Origin: Pseudomonas sp. SL4(2022)
Lineage (GTDB): Bacteria > Pseudomonadota > Gammaproteobacteria > Pseudomonadales > Pseudomonadaceae
Assembly (NCBI RefSeq): GCF_026625725.1
Contig: NZ_CP113060.1
Coordinates: 3,850,001-3,914,000, forward strand
Length of the DNA: 64,000 nucleotides
Reading direction: 5' to 3'
Numbering within the stretch: position 1 is the stretch's first letter; every line of letters starts with the position of its first letter. The position numbers were made by a program, and so were the translations under genes. A model generated the notes under the pieces. That model was given only the letters and a program-made list of their open reading frames with translations. It was not told where the DNA came from and ran no database searches. Positions 10,955 through 18,934 of this stretch are shown piece after piece.

Positions 10955-11079
10955 ACCTGACGTCTGTACTCACCAGCGGGGCGAATTGACTGAAATGTGT
11001 GATTAACGGAGCCCGGATTTAGGTCTAGGCTCAAAACAATGCGGCGTTAATCCACCTCCGGATATGTTGAATTCTTCAT

Positions 11080-11574
11080 ATGCATGTTTATGGAATAGAA
11101 GAGCACCTGGCTAAAACTTGGCTGATGCTGGTCGGTGAGCAGCTGAGTTTTGTGGCGCAAGCCATCACCCAGGCCGAGTTACAGGCCCAGCACTATTTTG
11201 TGGTGACCTTGCACCCGACGCCCAAAGGGCATCTGGCGGGTGTAGGCCTGGCGATTGCTGAGGACGATGCACGTAACCTGGCCAGTCATATGTTTGACTT
11301 GGCCATCGCAGAGTTGGGTGCAGCGGACGTGACCGATGCCTGTGGTGAGTTGAGCAATATCTTCGCCAGCGGTGTGCCCGGGCATGTCGACAGTGACCTG
11401 GTTCTCGATCTCGGTTTACCGGCACGTTTAACTGCGCAGCAGTTCCTCAGTGTATTAGCGGCCAGTACGATCAGCGGCAGTTACATTACCCAGCAACGCG
11501 AGCATCACATCCAAGTGATTATTTTTGAGAGTTTGAACTTGCCCCCTGCTACCGGTTGGAGCCCCGCACCATGA
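11080..11574 (+). CDS. CheX-like chemotaxis phosphatase-family protein
   Basis: A 164-residue soluble protein similar to CheX of the CheC/CheX/FliY family, which dephosphorylates CheY-P. The catalytic ExxN motif is preserved: TDACGELSNIFASG places Glu at residue 90 and Asn at 93. No signal peptide. It is the first of three plus-strand genes with short gaps (37 bp to the next). The ribosome-binding site is weak. No chemotaxis operon is present nearby, so its partner receiver is probably the next gene's product. The CheX-fold assignment is firm to moderate; the phosphatase role is inferred. Confidence 0.75.
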   Translation: MHVYGIEEHLAKTWLMLVGEQLSFVAQAITQAELQAQHYFVVTLHPTPKGHLAGVGLAIAEDDARNLASHMFDLAIAELGAADVTDACGELSNIFASGVPGHVDSDLVLDLGLPARLTAQQFLSVLAASTISGSYITQQREHHIQVIIFESLNLPPATGWSPAP

Positions 11575-11611
11575 CTTTTGTTTTAATCCCAGCCTGCAGA
11601 GGGAGCGTCCT

Positions 11612-12517
11612 ATGAAGTTCTTGATTGTCGATGACAGTCGTGCGGTTCAGGCCATCATCAAACGTATCTTGGAGAATACCGGTTACCGCGAGATCGAATT
11701 GCGCACGGCGTTGAGCGGCGATGAGGCGCTGGAGATTTTGGAAGGGTGGAAGCCTGATCTGATCCTTACCGACTGGCATATGCCGGGTATGACCGGGCTG
11801 GAGTTGTTGCAGACAATTCGTCAATTGGACATGCTCGATATTAAAGTCGGTTTTGTGACCACCGAATCCTCAGCCCGGCATCTGGATGAAGCTCACCGCA
11901 ATGGTGCAGCCTTTGTAGTGAACAAGCCGTTCAATACCGAAGAACTCAAGCAAGCCGTGCTGTCCGTATTGCAGGATGCCGACGGTGTCGAAGACGCCAT
12001 TGAAGCGGCGGCACCTTCGCCAGCAACTGCCGTTGCAACGCCGAAACAACCCATTGATGCCGCTGAAATAGCCACGATCCTCAGCCTTTCCTCGATTGTC
12101 TGCAAGATTGAGCGTATCGACCCGGTACCTATCGAACACGTCAAATTGCCCTATGTCATCGGTATTTTCAGCGCCCCGGACAGCAAAAGCGTGGACGCCG
12201 TCTGCCTGATGGACCTCAACGCAGCCTGTATGCTGGGCGGTGCCATGGCCAAGCAAAGCGCCGATCTGGTCAAAGCGGCGATCTTGGGCAAAACCCTAAA
12301 CCGCGACGTCTATGAAAACTGCACCTCCTTTTTAAGTGATTTATCCGGGATGATTTCACGCAGTTCAGGCAAGCGCTGCACGCTGTCGAGCAGCCATCTG
12401 GTGCAAAAGCCCTTCGGCAAGCTATTCGAATTGATGGGTAACAACTATGGCCGGGCGGATTTCAGCATCTCCTTTCCCGCTTATGGCGACGGTTTCGTCT
12501 CGGTACTGCTGAGCTAA
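11612..12517 (+). CDS. Response regulator: receiver domain fused to a CheX-like domain
   Basis: A 301-residue protein. Residues 1-122 are a CheY-like receiver: acidic pair Asp7-Asp8, phosphoacceptor Asp54 in DLILTDWHMPG, Thr83/84 and Lys105 in NKPF. An Ala/Pro linker (about 130-148) leads to a C-terminal domain (150-301) that resembles CheX (DLNAACMLGGAMA, then YENCTSFLSDLSGM). At the position of the catalytic ExxN motif this domain has Ser and Ser by my alignment, so it may be catalytically dead. No DNA-binding domain. GAGGGAG precedes the start. It likely works with the stand-alone CheX-like protein encoded just upstream. Confidence 0.8.
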   Translation: MKFLIVDDSRAVQAIIKRILENTGYREIELRTALSGDEALEILEGWKPDLILTDWHMPGMTGLELLQTIRQLDMLDIKVGFVTTESSARHLDEAHRNGAAFVVNKPFNTEELKQAVLSVLQDADGVEDAIEAAAPSPATAVATPKQPIDAAEIATILSLSSIVCKIERIDPVPIEHVKLPYVIGIFSAPDSKSVDAVCLMDLNAACMLGGAMAKQSADLVKAAILGKTLNRDVYENCTSFLSDLSGMISRSSGKRCTLSSSHLVQKPFGKLFELMGNNYGRADFSISFPAYGDGFVSVLLS

Positions 12518-12543
12518 AAACGTTCAACTGCGCAGGTAGTCTG

Positions 12544-13575
12544 ATGAGCGATTTAAGTCACTTGGAACTGGGCATCATGTTGGCGGTCGCCGCCAACCTG
12601 TTGCTGGTCGCGGTAGTCGCTGGTTTAACAGCATGGATTTACTTTCAATTATCAGCGCGCAAACCGCCGCAGGAGGCTGAGCAAACTCAGCAAGCCGAGG
12701 CCTCCGAAATACGTGCCAACAACATACTGCTGACTGACATGCTGAATGAGGTCAGTGAGCACAGCATTGAACCGTTCGATCAAGCGCTCAGTCAGGGCTA
12801 TGAACTGGTTTCATCCATTGAGGGTGTTACAGAGGCCAATTACGCCGAGTGGAAGCTCCAGCACCAATCCGAACTCGACGCCCTGATAGCCAATCGGGCC
12901 GAAATGGAGTTCAAGCTCGATGACCTGAAAGCCAAGCTTGATCGCGCTCATAAACTGGTTACCACCCTGCACGCGTACAAGCGCCAAACGGACAGCCGCG
13001 ACGACAAACTGGGCACTTTGCAGGTTAAGCTGCAGCATCTAAAAGAACAGATGACCCATGTGCAAACCGAGCGTGAGCACAGTTTGGGGGAAGCCTCAGA
13101 GCTCAATCAGCAGTTGAAGCAGAGCAAACATCAGGTTAAAGAGGTTGAAAGCCAACTGCACGTGCTGGAGGAACAGGCCCGTCAGCAGCAGGTCAAGTTT
13201 CAGCACCTGCGTGAGGAAATGGGGCACCTGCAAAACCAGCGTGAGCAAAGCCTGGCTGAAGCAATGGAGCTGCGGCGCTTGCTCAGTGATACCAAGCAAC
13301 AGGGGCTTGATCAGGTAGAGCATCATCGTCGGGAAGTTGAAGAGCAGAATCGTTTGCAAACGCTGTTGCGCGAAGAGGCTGAACTGCTGCGTGGGCAACT
13401 GGAGCGCGAGCGCGATGTGTTGTCACGCACGCTGTTGGAAAAAGACTTTATCGAAAGCGCCTTCCTGGAAACCGATGCGGCCACCGATCAGCTCCTCAAA
13501 TTCAAAAGTGACTATGAGGAACTGCAGAAGGCGCACCGTTTGTTACAACTGAAAACCAATGCGTCCAGCAGCTGA
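12544..13575 (+). CDS. Membrane-anchored coiled-coil protein of unknown function
   Basis: A 343-residue protein not assigned to a known family. One transmembrane helix at about residues 8-33 anchors a long, Gln/Glu/Leu-rich cytoplasmic coiled coil (about 100-335). It contains an internal tandem repeat of roughly 57 residues: KLQHLKEQMTHVQTEREHSL in the first copy and KFQHLREEMGHLQNQREQSL in the second. It starts 26 bp after the receiver-CheX gene with AGGTAG before the ATG, so it is probably in the same operon. The architecture resembles a scaffold or polar anchor, but that is inference. Confidence 0.65.
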   Translation: MSDLSHLELGIMLAVAANLLLVAVVAGLTAWIYFQLSARKPPQEAEQTQQAEASEIRANNILLTDMLNEVSEHSIEPFDQALSQGYELVSSIEGVTEANYAEWKLQHQSELDALIANRAEMEFKLDDLKAKLDRAHKLVTTLHAYKRQTDSRDDKLGTLQVKLQHLKEQMTHVQTEREHSLGEASELNQQLKQSKHQVKEVESQLHVLEEQARQQQVKFQHLREEMGHLQNQREQSLAEAMELRRLLSDTKQQGLDQVEHHRREVEEQNRLQTLLREEAELLRGQLERERDVLSRTLLEKDFIESAFLETDAATDQLLKFKSDYEELQKAHRLLQLKTNASSS

Positions 13576-13614
13576 GTGCGTTTAACTCGTTGTTAAACGG
13601 GATCGATAAACGCT

Positions 13615-14538
13615 TTATTGCTGCTCTGATTTTTCCCGCGCGCACACCAGTTGGCACAGTTCAATGATCTGCTCGCGCATCCAGCGGTTGGCAGGGTCCT
13701 GATCGGTGCTTTCGTGCCAGTACAGGTGCGTTTCCAGTGGCGTCATGTCCTTGATTGGCAATTCGACAAAGTGCAGGTCATTGCGCTTGGCAAAACGCTC
13801 CGGCACGGTCATGGCCATGTCGGTGGTTTGCAGCACGGTGGTGGCCATCAGGTAGTGTTGTGAGCGCAGGGCAATCTTGCGCTGCATACCTTGCCGGCCT
13901 AACGCCAGATCGACATGGCCCAAACCGCTGCGCCGGCTGGAAATGTGGATATGGGTCAGTGCCATGTATTCATCCAGGCTGATTTTGTCTTTGTTGAGCG
14001 GATGACCACGGCGCATGGCGCACACATAGCGGTCCTCCATCAGCTTGACGTGACGCACCTGCGGGTCGGTATTGAGCGGGGCATCCACGGCAAAATCCAA
14101 CCGACCTGCGGCCAGCTCTTTAGTGGTTTCGCGACGCCGCGCCAGCATGCTTTCGATATTCACGTTGGGCGCCATGCGCCGTAAACGCTGGAACAGCGGC
14201 GGCAGGATGATGGCCTCGGTGAGGTCGGTCATGCTGATGCGGAAGGTCTTGTTGGCCTGGACAGGGTTGAAGATGCGGCTTTCCTGCACCGAAATACGCA
14301 GCTGCTGCAGCGCATTGCGCACCGGGCCGATAATGTTCTGCGCCATAGGCGTGGGCACCATGCCTTGGGCGGTGCGCACGAACAGCGGGTCATTGAAGGT
14401 TTCGCGCAGGCGAGCCAGGGCGTTGGATACGGCGGGTTGGGTAATACCGACGATCTGGCCGGCACGGGTCAGATTGGCCTCGGTGTAGATGGCATCGAAG
14501 ACGACAAAGAGGTTGAGGTCGACCTTGTTCAGATTCAT
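13615..14538 (-). CDS. LysR-family transcriptional regulator
   Basis: A 307-residue LysR protein. The N-terminal winged helix-turn-helix (about 6-65) includes LTRAGQIVGITQPAVSNALARL, and the effector-binding domain follows. The opening NLNKVDLNLFVVFDAIY and DPLFVRTAQGMVPTP are typical of the NodD/LeuO-like branch. It is divergent from the acyl-CoA dehydrogenase gene at 14697, with a palindromic LysR-type site in the 158-bp spacer. It very probably regulates that gene. The inducer is unknown. Confidence 0.88.
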   Translation of the reverse strand: MNLNKVDLNLFVVFDAIYTEANLTRAGQIVGITQPAVSNALARLRETFNDPLFVRTAQGMVPTPMAQNIIGPVRNALQQLRISVQESRIFNPVQANKTFRISMTDLTEAIILPPLFQRLRRMAPNVNIESMLARRRETTKELAAGRLDFAVDAPLNTDPQVRHVKLMEDRYVCAMRRGHPLNKDKISLDEYMALTHIHISSRRSGLGHVDLALGRQGMQRKIALRSQHYLMATTVLQTTDMAMTVPERFAKRNDLHFVELPIKDMTPLETHLYWHESTDQDPANRWMREQIIELCQLVCAREKSEQQ

Positions 14539-14614
14539 TACACGCTCGCTCCGCAGGTTGTCGGTATCAGTGGATCATATATCGGTGATGAATGTTTATA
14601 CACGGCGAGAATAG

Positions 14615-14631
14615 ATTAGATAAATCCTAAT
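14615..14631. promoter_or_regulatory. Candidate LysR-type operator
   Basis: ATTAG-ATAAATC-CTAAT is a perfect 5-bp palindrome with a 7-bp centre and contains a T-N11-A core. It lies between the divergent LysR gene and acyl-CoA dehydrogenase gene, 66 bp upstream of the latter's start. Confidence 0.6.
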
Positions 14632-14696
14632 CCCTGTTCTAGCATCATTTTCACTTCACCGAATCCCTCATAATTAGCGTCAGAAGGTAGCCACTC

Positions 14697-15926
14697 ATGG
14701 ATTTCGCCTACTCCCCCAAGGTTCAGGAACTGCGTGAACGCGTCACCGCGTTTATGGAGACCCATGTCTATCCCGCCGAAGCCGTGTTCGAGCGGCAGGT
14801 CAACGAGGGCGACCGTTGGCAGCCTACCGCGATCATGGAAGAGCTGAAGGCCAAGGCCAAAGCTGAAGGACTGTGGAACCTGTTTCTGCCGGAATCCGAG
14901 CTGGGCGCCGGTCTGACCAACACTGAATACGCACCGTTGGCCGAAATTATGGGCAGCTCGTTGATCGGTGCTGAGCCATTCAACTGCGCCGCGCCGGACA
15001 CCGGCAACATGGAAGTGCTGGTGCGCTACGCCAACGACGCGCAGAAAGAACAGTGGCTCAAGCCGCTGCTGGACGGCACCATCCGCTCCGCCTTCGCCAT
15101 GACCGAGCCAGGCGTGGCGTCTTCCGATGCCACCAATATGCAGGCCAGCGCTGTGCGCCAGGGTGATGAGTGGGTGATCAACGGCCGCAAATGGTGGACA
15201 TCGGGTGCTTGCGACCCGCGCTGCAAGATCATGATCTTCATGGGGCTGACCAATCCGGATGGCCCGCGTCATGCACAGCACTCGATGATTCTGGTGCCGA
15301 TGGATGCCCCAGGGGTGAAAGTGCTGCGTCCGCTGCCGGTCTTCGGTTACGACGACGCCCCGCATGGCCACGCCGAAGTGCTGTTCGAGAACGTGCGCGT
15401 GCCCTATGAAAACGTTTTGCTGGGTGAGGGCCGTGGTTTTGAAATTGCTCAGGGTCGCCTTGGCCCGGGCCGTATCCACCACTGCATGCGCTCCATCGGC
15501 ATGGCTGAACGCGCGCTGAAATTGATGTGTGAGCGCTCGATCAGCCGCACTGCCTTTGGCAAGCCGCTGGCCCGTCTGGGTGGCAACATCGATCACATCG
15601 CCGACTCGCGCATGGAGATCAATATGGCGCGTCTGCTGACGCTGAACGCCGCTTATATGATGGACACCGTGGGCAACAAGATCGCCGCCAGCGAAATCGC
15701 TCAGATCAAAGTCGTGGCGCCGAATGTGGCGCTGAAGGTGATTGACCGCGCGATTCAGATTCACGGCGGTGCAGGGGTCTCCAACGATTTCCCGCTTGCC
15801 TACTGGTATGCCATGCAGCGTACCCTGCGTCTGGCTGATGGTCCGGACGAAGTGCACCGCGCAGCTATTGGCAAGTTTGAGATCGGCAAGTACGTGTCCA
15901 AGGACATGATGAAAGCCAGCCGTTAA
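14697..15926 (+). CDS. Acyl-CoA dehydrogenase family protein
   Basis: A 409-residue FAD-dependent dehydrogenase of the ACAD10/11-like branch. Visible motifs are [25 protein letters not shown], the [11 protein letters not shown] helix and a C-terminal [11 protein letters not shown]. It is longer than short-chain acyl-CoA dehydrogenases and is probably cytoplasmic, donating electrons to ETF. The substrate cannot be inferred. The divergent LysR regulator and the terminator immediately downstream suggest a single-gene transcript. Confidence 0.88.
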   Translation: MDFAYSPKVQELRERVTAFMETHVYPAEAVFERQVNEGDRWQPTAIMEELKAKAKAEGLWNLFLPESELGAGLTNTEYAPLAEIMGSSLIGAEPFNCAAPDTGNMEVLVRYANDAQKEQWLKPLLDGTIRSAFAMTEPGVASSDATNMQASAVRQGDEWVINGRKWWTSGACDPRCKIMIFMGLTNPDGPRHAQHSMILVPMDAPGVKVLRPLPVFGYDDAPHGHAEVLFENVRVPYENVLLGEGRGFEIAQGRLGPGRIHHCMRSIGMAERALKLMCERSISRTAFGKPLARLGGNIDHIADSRMEINMARLLTLNAAYMMDTVGNKIAASEIAQIKVVAPNVALKVIDRAIQIHGGAGVSNDFPLAYWYAMQRTLRLADGPDEVHRAAIGKFEIGKYVSKDMMKASR

Positions 15927-15942
15927 CCTCTAGTGGCTACAG

Positions 15943-15980
15943 AAAGCCCAAGGCCCGCAGATGCGGGTCTTGGGCTTTTT
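15943..15980 (+). terminator. Rho-independent terminator after the acyl-CoA dehydrogenase gene
   Basis: A stem of AAAGCCCAAGGCCCGC and GCGGGTCTTGGGCTTT around a short AGAT loop is followed by a T run. It ends 17 bp after the dehydrogenase stop codon. A-rich sequence on the other side means it could also serve the convergent gene at 15983. Confidence 0.9.
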
Positions 15981-15982
15981 CG

Positions 15983-16186
15983 TTAATGGCTCATTTCCGG
16001 AGGCGCAACTTCACTACCCAGCGCCTGGGTTTGTTGCAGCCAGACCAGGCGCATATGCAGTTGGGCGGCAAAGGCGCGGGCGGCGTGTTCTTCGTGAAAG
16101 GTCAGGGTGCGGCGTCCCATGCGCACCTGCCAATGCAGTTTCCCGCGCTGGTGCAGGGCCTCGATGACAACTTCGGGTACGTTCAA
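15983..16186 (-). CDS. Small conserved-looking protein of unknown function
   Basis: A 67-residue soluble protein, rich in Arg, His and Gln, with no signal peptide or membrane segment. I do not recognise a domain. It starts 5 bp after the stop codon of the TerC-like gene on the same strand and ends at a terminator, so it is very likely co-transcribed. That arrangement and the normal codon use support it being real. Confidence 0.6.
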   Translation of the reverse strand: MNVPEVVIEALHQRGKLHWQVRMGRRTLTFHEEHAARAFAAQLHMRLVWLQQTQALGSEVAPPEMSH

Positions 16187-16191
16187 ACGAC

Positions 16192-17175
16192 TTAATCCTG
16201 TAGACGCTGATCGCGGGTTTTCAGTAGCGACAGGATCACCCCGCCGGCCAGCAGACCCAGGGTCATGCTGAGTGAGAGCAGGGCGGGAACCTTGACGATA
16301 TCGTGGAGGAATATCTTGCCACCGATAAACATCAGAACCAATGCCAGGGCGTACTTCAGGTAAATGAAGCGGTGCATCAGCGCGGCCAGGGCAAAGTACA
16401 GCGAACGCAGGCCGAGGATAGCGAAGATGTTCGAGGTGTAGACGATAAACGGATCCTGGGAGATGGCCAGCACCGCCGGTACGCTGTCCACGGCAAACAC
16501 CAGGTCGGCCAGCTCGATCAGGATCAGTGCCAGCAGCAGAGGTGTTGCATGCAGGAGGTGCTTACCCGTTTTTCTATCCGGCTTGCGCAGCAGAAAGCGC
16601 CCCTCGTGCATATCCTCGGTTACCCGAATATGCCTGCGTAGGAACTGCAGCAAACGGTTCTGGCTCAGGTCAGGGTGTTGTTCTTCCTGAGCCGAAAGCA
16701 TGCGCACCCCGGTGAACAGCAGAAATGCGCCGAACAGGTACAGCACCCATTCGACGTTCTGTACCAGCGCCGTGCCCAGGCCAATCATGATCGCCCGCAG
16801 CACCACCACGCCGAGAATGCCCCAGAACAGCACGCGATGCTGATACTGCCGCGGAATAGCGAAGAAACCGAGAATCATCGCCATGACGAACACATTGTCC
16901 ATCGACAGTGACTGTTCAACCAGAAAACCGGTGTAGAACTCCAGCGCCTTGGTAGCGCCCAACTGCCACCAGATCCAGCCGCCAAAGGCCACCCCAACGC
17001 TGAAGTAGCCGCTGTACAACAGCAGGCTCTCGCGCATCTCGATCTCATGCTCGTTGCGGTGCAAGACGCCGAGATCAAGCACCAGCAGGCCGATGATAAT
17101 CAGGGCAAAGGTCAGCCAGAACCAGCCAGGAGTACCGAAAAGCGGAGTGTTGAGCGCGCCGAATAGACTGTCCAT
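16192..17175 (-). CDS. TerC/Alx-family integral membrane protein
   Basis: A 327-residue inner-membrane protein with about nine hydrophobic segments. TerC-family marks are the conserved acidic segments EQSLSMDNVFV and ELADLVFAVDSVPAV, which lie in membrane helices. The length and N-terminal FGTPGWFWLTF start agree with Alx of E. coli, which is linked to manganese export. The 5' region (17176-17316) has a small hairpin (CGGTGA/TCACCG at 17232-17247), but I could not make a convincing yybP-ykoY manganese riboswitch from it. Confidence 0.88.
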   Translation of the reverse strand: MDSLFGALNTPLFGTPGWFWLTFALIIIGLLVLDLGVLHRNEHEIEMRESLLLYSGYFSVGVAFGGWIWWQLGATKALEFYTGFLVEQSLSMDNVFVMAMILGFFAIPRQYQHRVLFWGILGVVVLRAIMIGLGTALVQNVEWVLYLFGAFLLFTGVRMLSAQEEQHPDLSQNRLLQFLRRHIRVTEDMHEGRFLLRKPDRKTGKHLLHATPLLLALILIELADLVFAVDSVPAVLAISQDPFIVYTSNIFAILGLRSLYFALAALMHRFIYLKYALALVLMFIGGKIFLHDIVKVPALLSLSMTLGLLAGGVILSLLKTRDQRLQD

Positions 17176-17316
17176 GGAGCCACCTCGAATGCCTGCCTAA
17201 GTTGAGGATCAACTCAGTGACTCCGACATCACGGTGATGACTCACCGCCAGAGGGGCCCGGCGTCACGCTTAAGTAAGGTTAGCAGGCCCAACAGCAGTT
17301 TCCCCTAGAACCTTTT

Positions 17317-17450
17317 TACAACCTGCTGCGCCTTGGCCCTGCTGCGTTACAAGCAGGCTCGGCATGCTCATTTACAACTCGTAAACTCCGCTTTCTCGCC
17401 TGCTTTAGCCTTGCATGTCTCTAGCTCGCGAGGTCGTAAACAGCTTCTTA
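17317..17450 (-). repeat. Dispersed intergenic repeat, copy A, overlapping a stop codon
   Basis: About 134 bp that align with 38648-38827. The best-conserved block is the last 88 bp: both read CTCATTTACA, then CCGCTT, CTGCTT, GCCTTG, GCTCGCGAG or GCTTGCGAG, ending TTCTTA. Read on the minus strand it starts TAAGAA, and this TAA is the stop codon of the adjacent phosphate-binding/OmpA gene. Copy B overlaps the dctP stop codon in exactly the same way. It lacks a block of about 43 bp present in copy B. Confidence 0.8.
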
Positions 17451-18830
17451 GTACACCCAGACTTCCACCCGACGGTTCTTGATCCGGCCGTCATCTGCGG
17501 TGTTGGCAGCTACCGGCAGCTCATCGCCGAGACCGATAATGTCGCGGAAGATCACCCCTTGCTTGTTCAGCTCACGGCGCACGGCCATGGCGCGCAGCTT
17601 GGACAGCAGCTCGGCGCGGGCCGTATCAGCCTTGGCATCGCCAAAGCCGACCAGCACCACCTTGTTGCGCAGCTTGTCCTGGGTTTTCAGGTAACTCATC
17701 AGCCGTTTGATGTCGCGTAAGGCCTTGTTATCGAGGTTGGCGCTGCCTTCCTGGAAGCGAAAATTCACCGACAGCCGTTGCGCGTCCTTGGCCAGTTCCT
17801 GGTAGGACGCTGGCATATCCGGGTTCTGCGGGATTTTCACCGCCTGTACGGTCTGCGCGATAAACCCGTTCTGGTCGACAATCGCCTGGCCGCGTGGGCT
17901 GTGCGCGAACCTCACCAGGGCTAGCGCCCAGGGGTTCTGCAACTCCGGTTGGTTGTAGAGAAACAGGCGACGCGACAGCGGATAGTCTTCGGTGGCGATC
18001 AGGGTCAGGCTTGGCAGCATCGGTTGCGATTTGCCGGCAGCAATCGCCACAGCCTTGGCCTGGCGGATATAAGGCAGGCCGATAAAGCCGATGCCATTAG
18101 GGTCCTGGCTGACGGCGTCGGAGAGCTTCTCGCTGTTCTCGAAACGCTTGGCGCTGGCGGCCAGACTCTTGCCATTGGCACTCAGCACCAGCTCCTTGAA
18201 GGTGTCGAAGGTGCCGGATTTGTCATCACGGGCATACAGGGTGATGGCACCGGCGGGGGCGCCGAGTTGCGCCCAATCCTTGATCTCACCGGCAAAGATC
18301 TGCGCCAGTTGCTCGGTGCTCAATGCACCGAGTGGGTTGGTGGGGTGAAGAATGATCGCCAGGCCGTCGAGGGCGATGATCTGTTCGGCGCTCGGGCTTT
18401 GCAGGTCACCAAAGGCTTGCAGGCTGGCCACCTCGCTGTCCTTGATCGGCCGTGATGAGGCGGCCAGATCAGCGCTGCCGTCGCCCAGGGCAACGAAACC
18501 GGTGCCAGAACCGTGGGCGGCAACTTCGATGCTCACGCTGCGGCCGTCGCTGGTCTTGCCAATGATCTTCTGCTCATTATCGGCATTGCCGGCTTCGATG
18601 CGGATCGCACTCAGGCCTTGCTCTTCCAGCAGCCCTTTGACCAACGCCGGCCCCAGTCGCGCACCAATGGTGTTGGAACCCTGGATACGCAGCACGCTGC
18701 TGTTATCGCTGGGGACGGGCAGAGCGGCAAACACTGACCAAGGCAGGGCGTAGCAGATTGAGCCGAGCAGCAGAAAGCTGATGGTACGAATCCACGTTTC
18801 GTGATCTGAGGCTGAGCGGGCACGCGACAT
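17448..18830 (-). CDS. Phosphate-binding PstS-like domain fused to an OmpA C-terminal domain
   Basis: A 460-residue exported protein. The signal peptide is near residues 15-36 (FLLLGSICYALPWSVFA). Residues about 45-300 are a PstS-like phosphate-binding fold (IQGSNTIGARLGPAL, GSGTGF, SSRPIK, ARDDKSGTFDTF, DPNGIGFIGLPYI). About 335-460 is an OmpA/MotB peptidoglycan-binding domain (NFRFQEGSANLDN, VGFGDAK, NRRVEVWVY). It would bind phosphate while held at the cell wall. No pst permease genes adjoin it. A Pho box lies 55 bp upstream of the start, which suggests induction by phosphate limitation. Confidence 0.85.
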   Translation of the reverse strand: MSRARSASDHETWIRTISFLLLGSICYALPWSVFAALPVPSDNSSVLRIQGSNTIGARLGPALVKGLLEEQGLSAIRIEAGNADNEQKIIGKTSDGRSVSIEVAAHGSGTGFVALGDGSADLAASSRPIKDSEVASLQAFGDLQSPSAEQIIALDGLAIILHPTNPLGALSTEQLAQIFAGEIKDWAQLGAPAGAITLYARDDKSGTFDTFKELVLSANGKSLAASAKRFENSEKLSDAVSQDPNGIGFIGLPYIRQAKAVAIAAGKSQPMLPSLTLIATEDYPLSRRLFLYNQPELQNPWALALVRFAHSPRGQAIVDQNGFIAQTVQAVKIPQNPDMPASYQELAKDAQRLSVNFRFQEGSANLDNKALRDIKRLMSYLKTQDKLRNKVVLVGFGDAKADTARAELLSKLRAMAVRRELNKQGVIFRDIIGLGDELPVAANTADDGRIKNRRVEVWVY

Positions 18831-18884
18831 GCGGCAAACACCTTGTATGGGTGAGTGAAAGTGCCGCGACGATAAGACAAAAAA

Positions 18885-18902
18885 GTGACTGCAATATGAC
18901 AG
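18885..18902 (-). promoter_or_regulatory. Pho box (PhoB binding site)
   Basis: On the minus strand the 18 bases read CTGTCATATTGCAGTCAC, two 7-bp half-sites with a 4-bp A/T-rich spacer. The first half is a perfect CTGTCAT and the second matches 5 of 7. It lies 55 bp upstream of the phosphate-binding/OmpA gene. The same region also forms a palindrome (GTGACTG/CAGTCAC). Confidence 0.75.
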
Positions 18903-18934
18903 TCACTGTTGTCTGCGATGGCTCTGCAATGGGC

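Noticed and set aside
14616..15857. A 413-codon antisense frame opposite the acyl-CoA dehydrogenase
   Set aside because: The sense gene has clear family motifs and a terminator; the antisense frame has none.
17176..17316. Possible yybP-ykoY manganese riboswitch before the TerC/Alx-like gene
   Set aside because: A GGGGAAACTGC stretch is faintly similar, but the conserved paired elements and second loop could not be placed.
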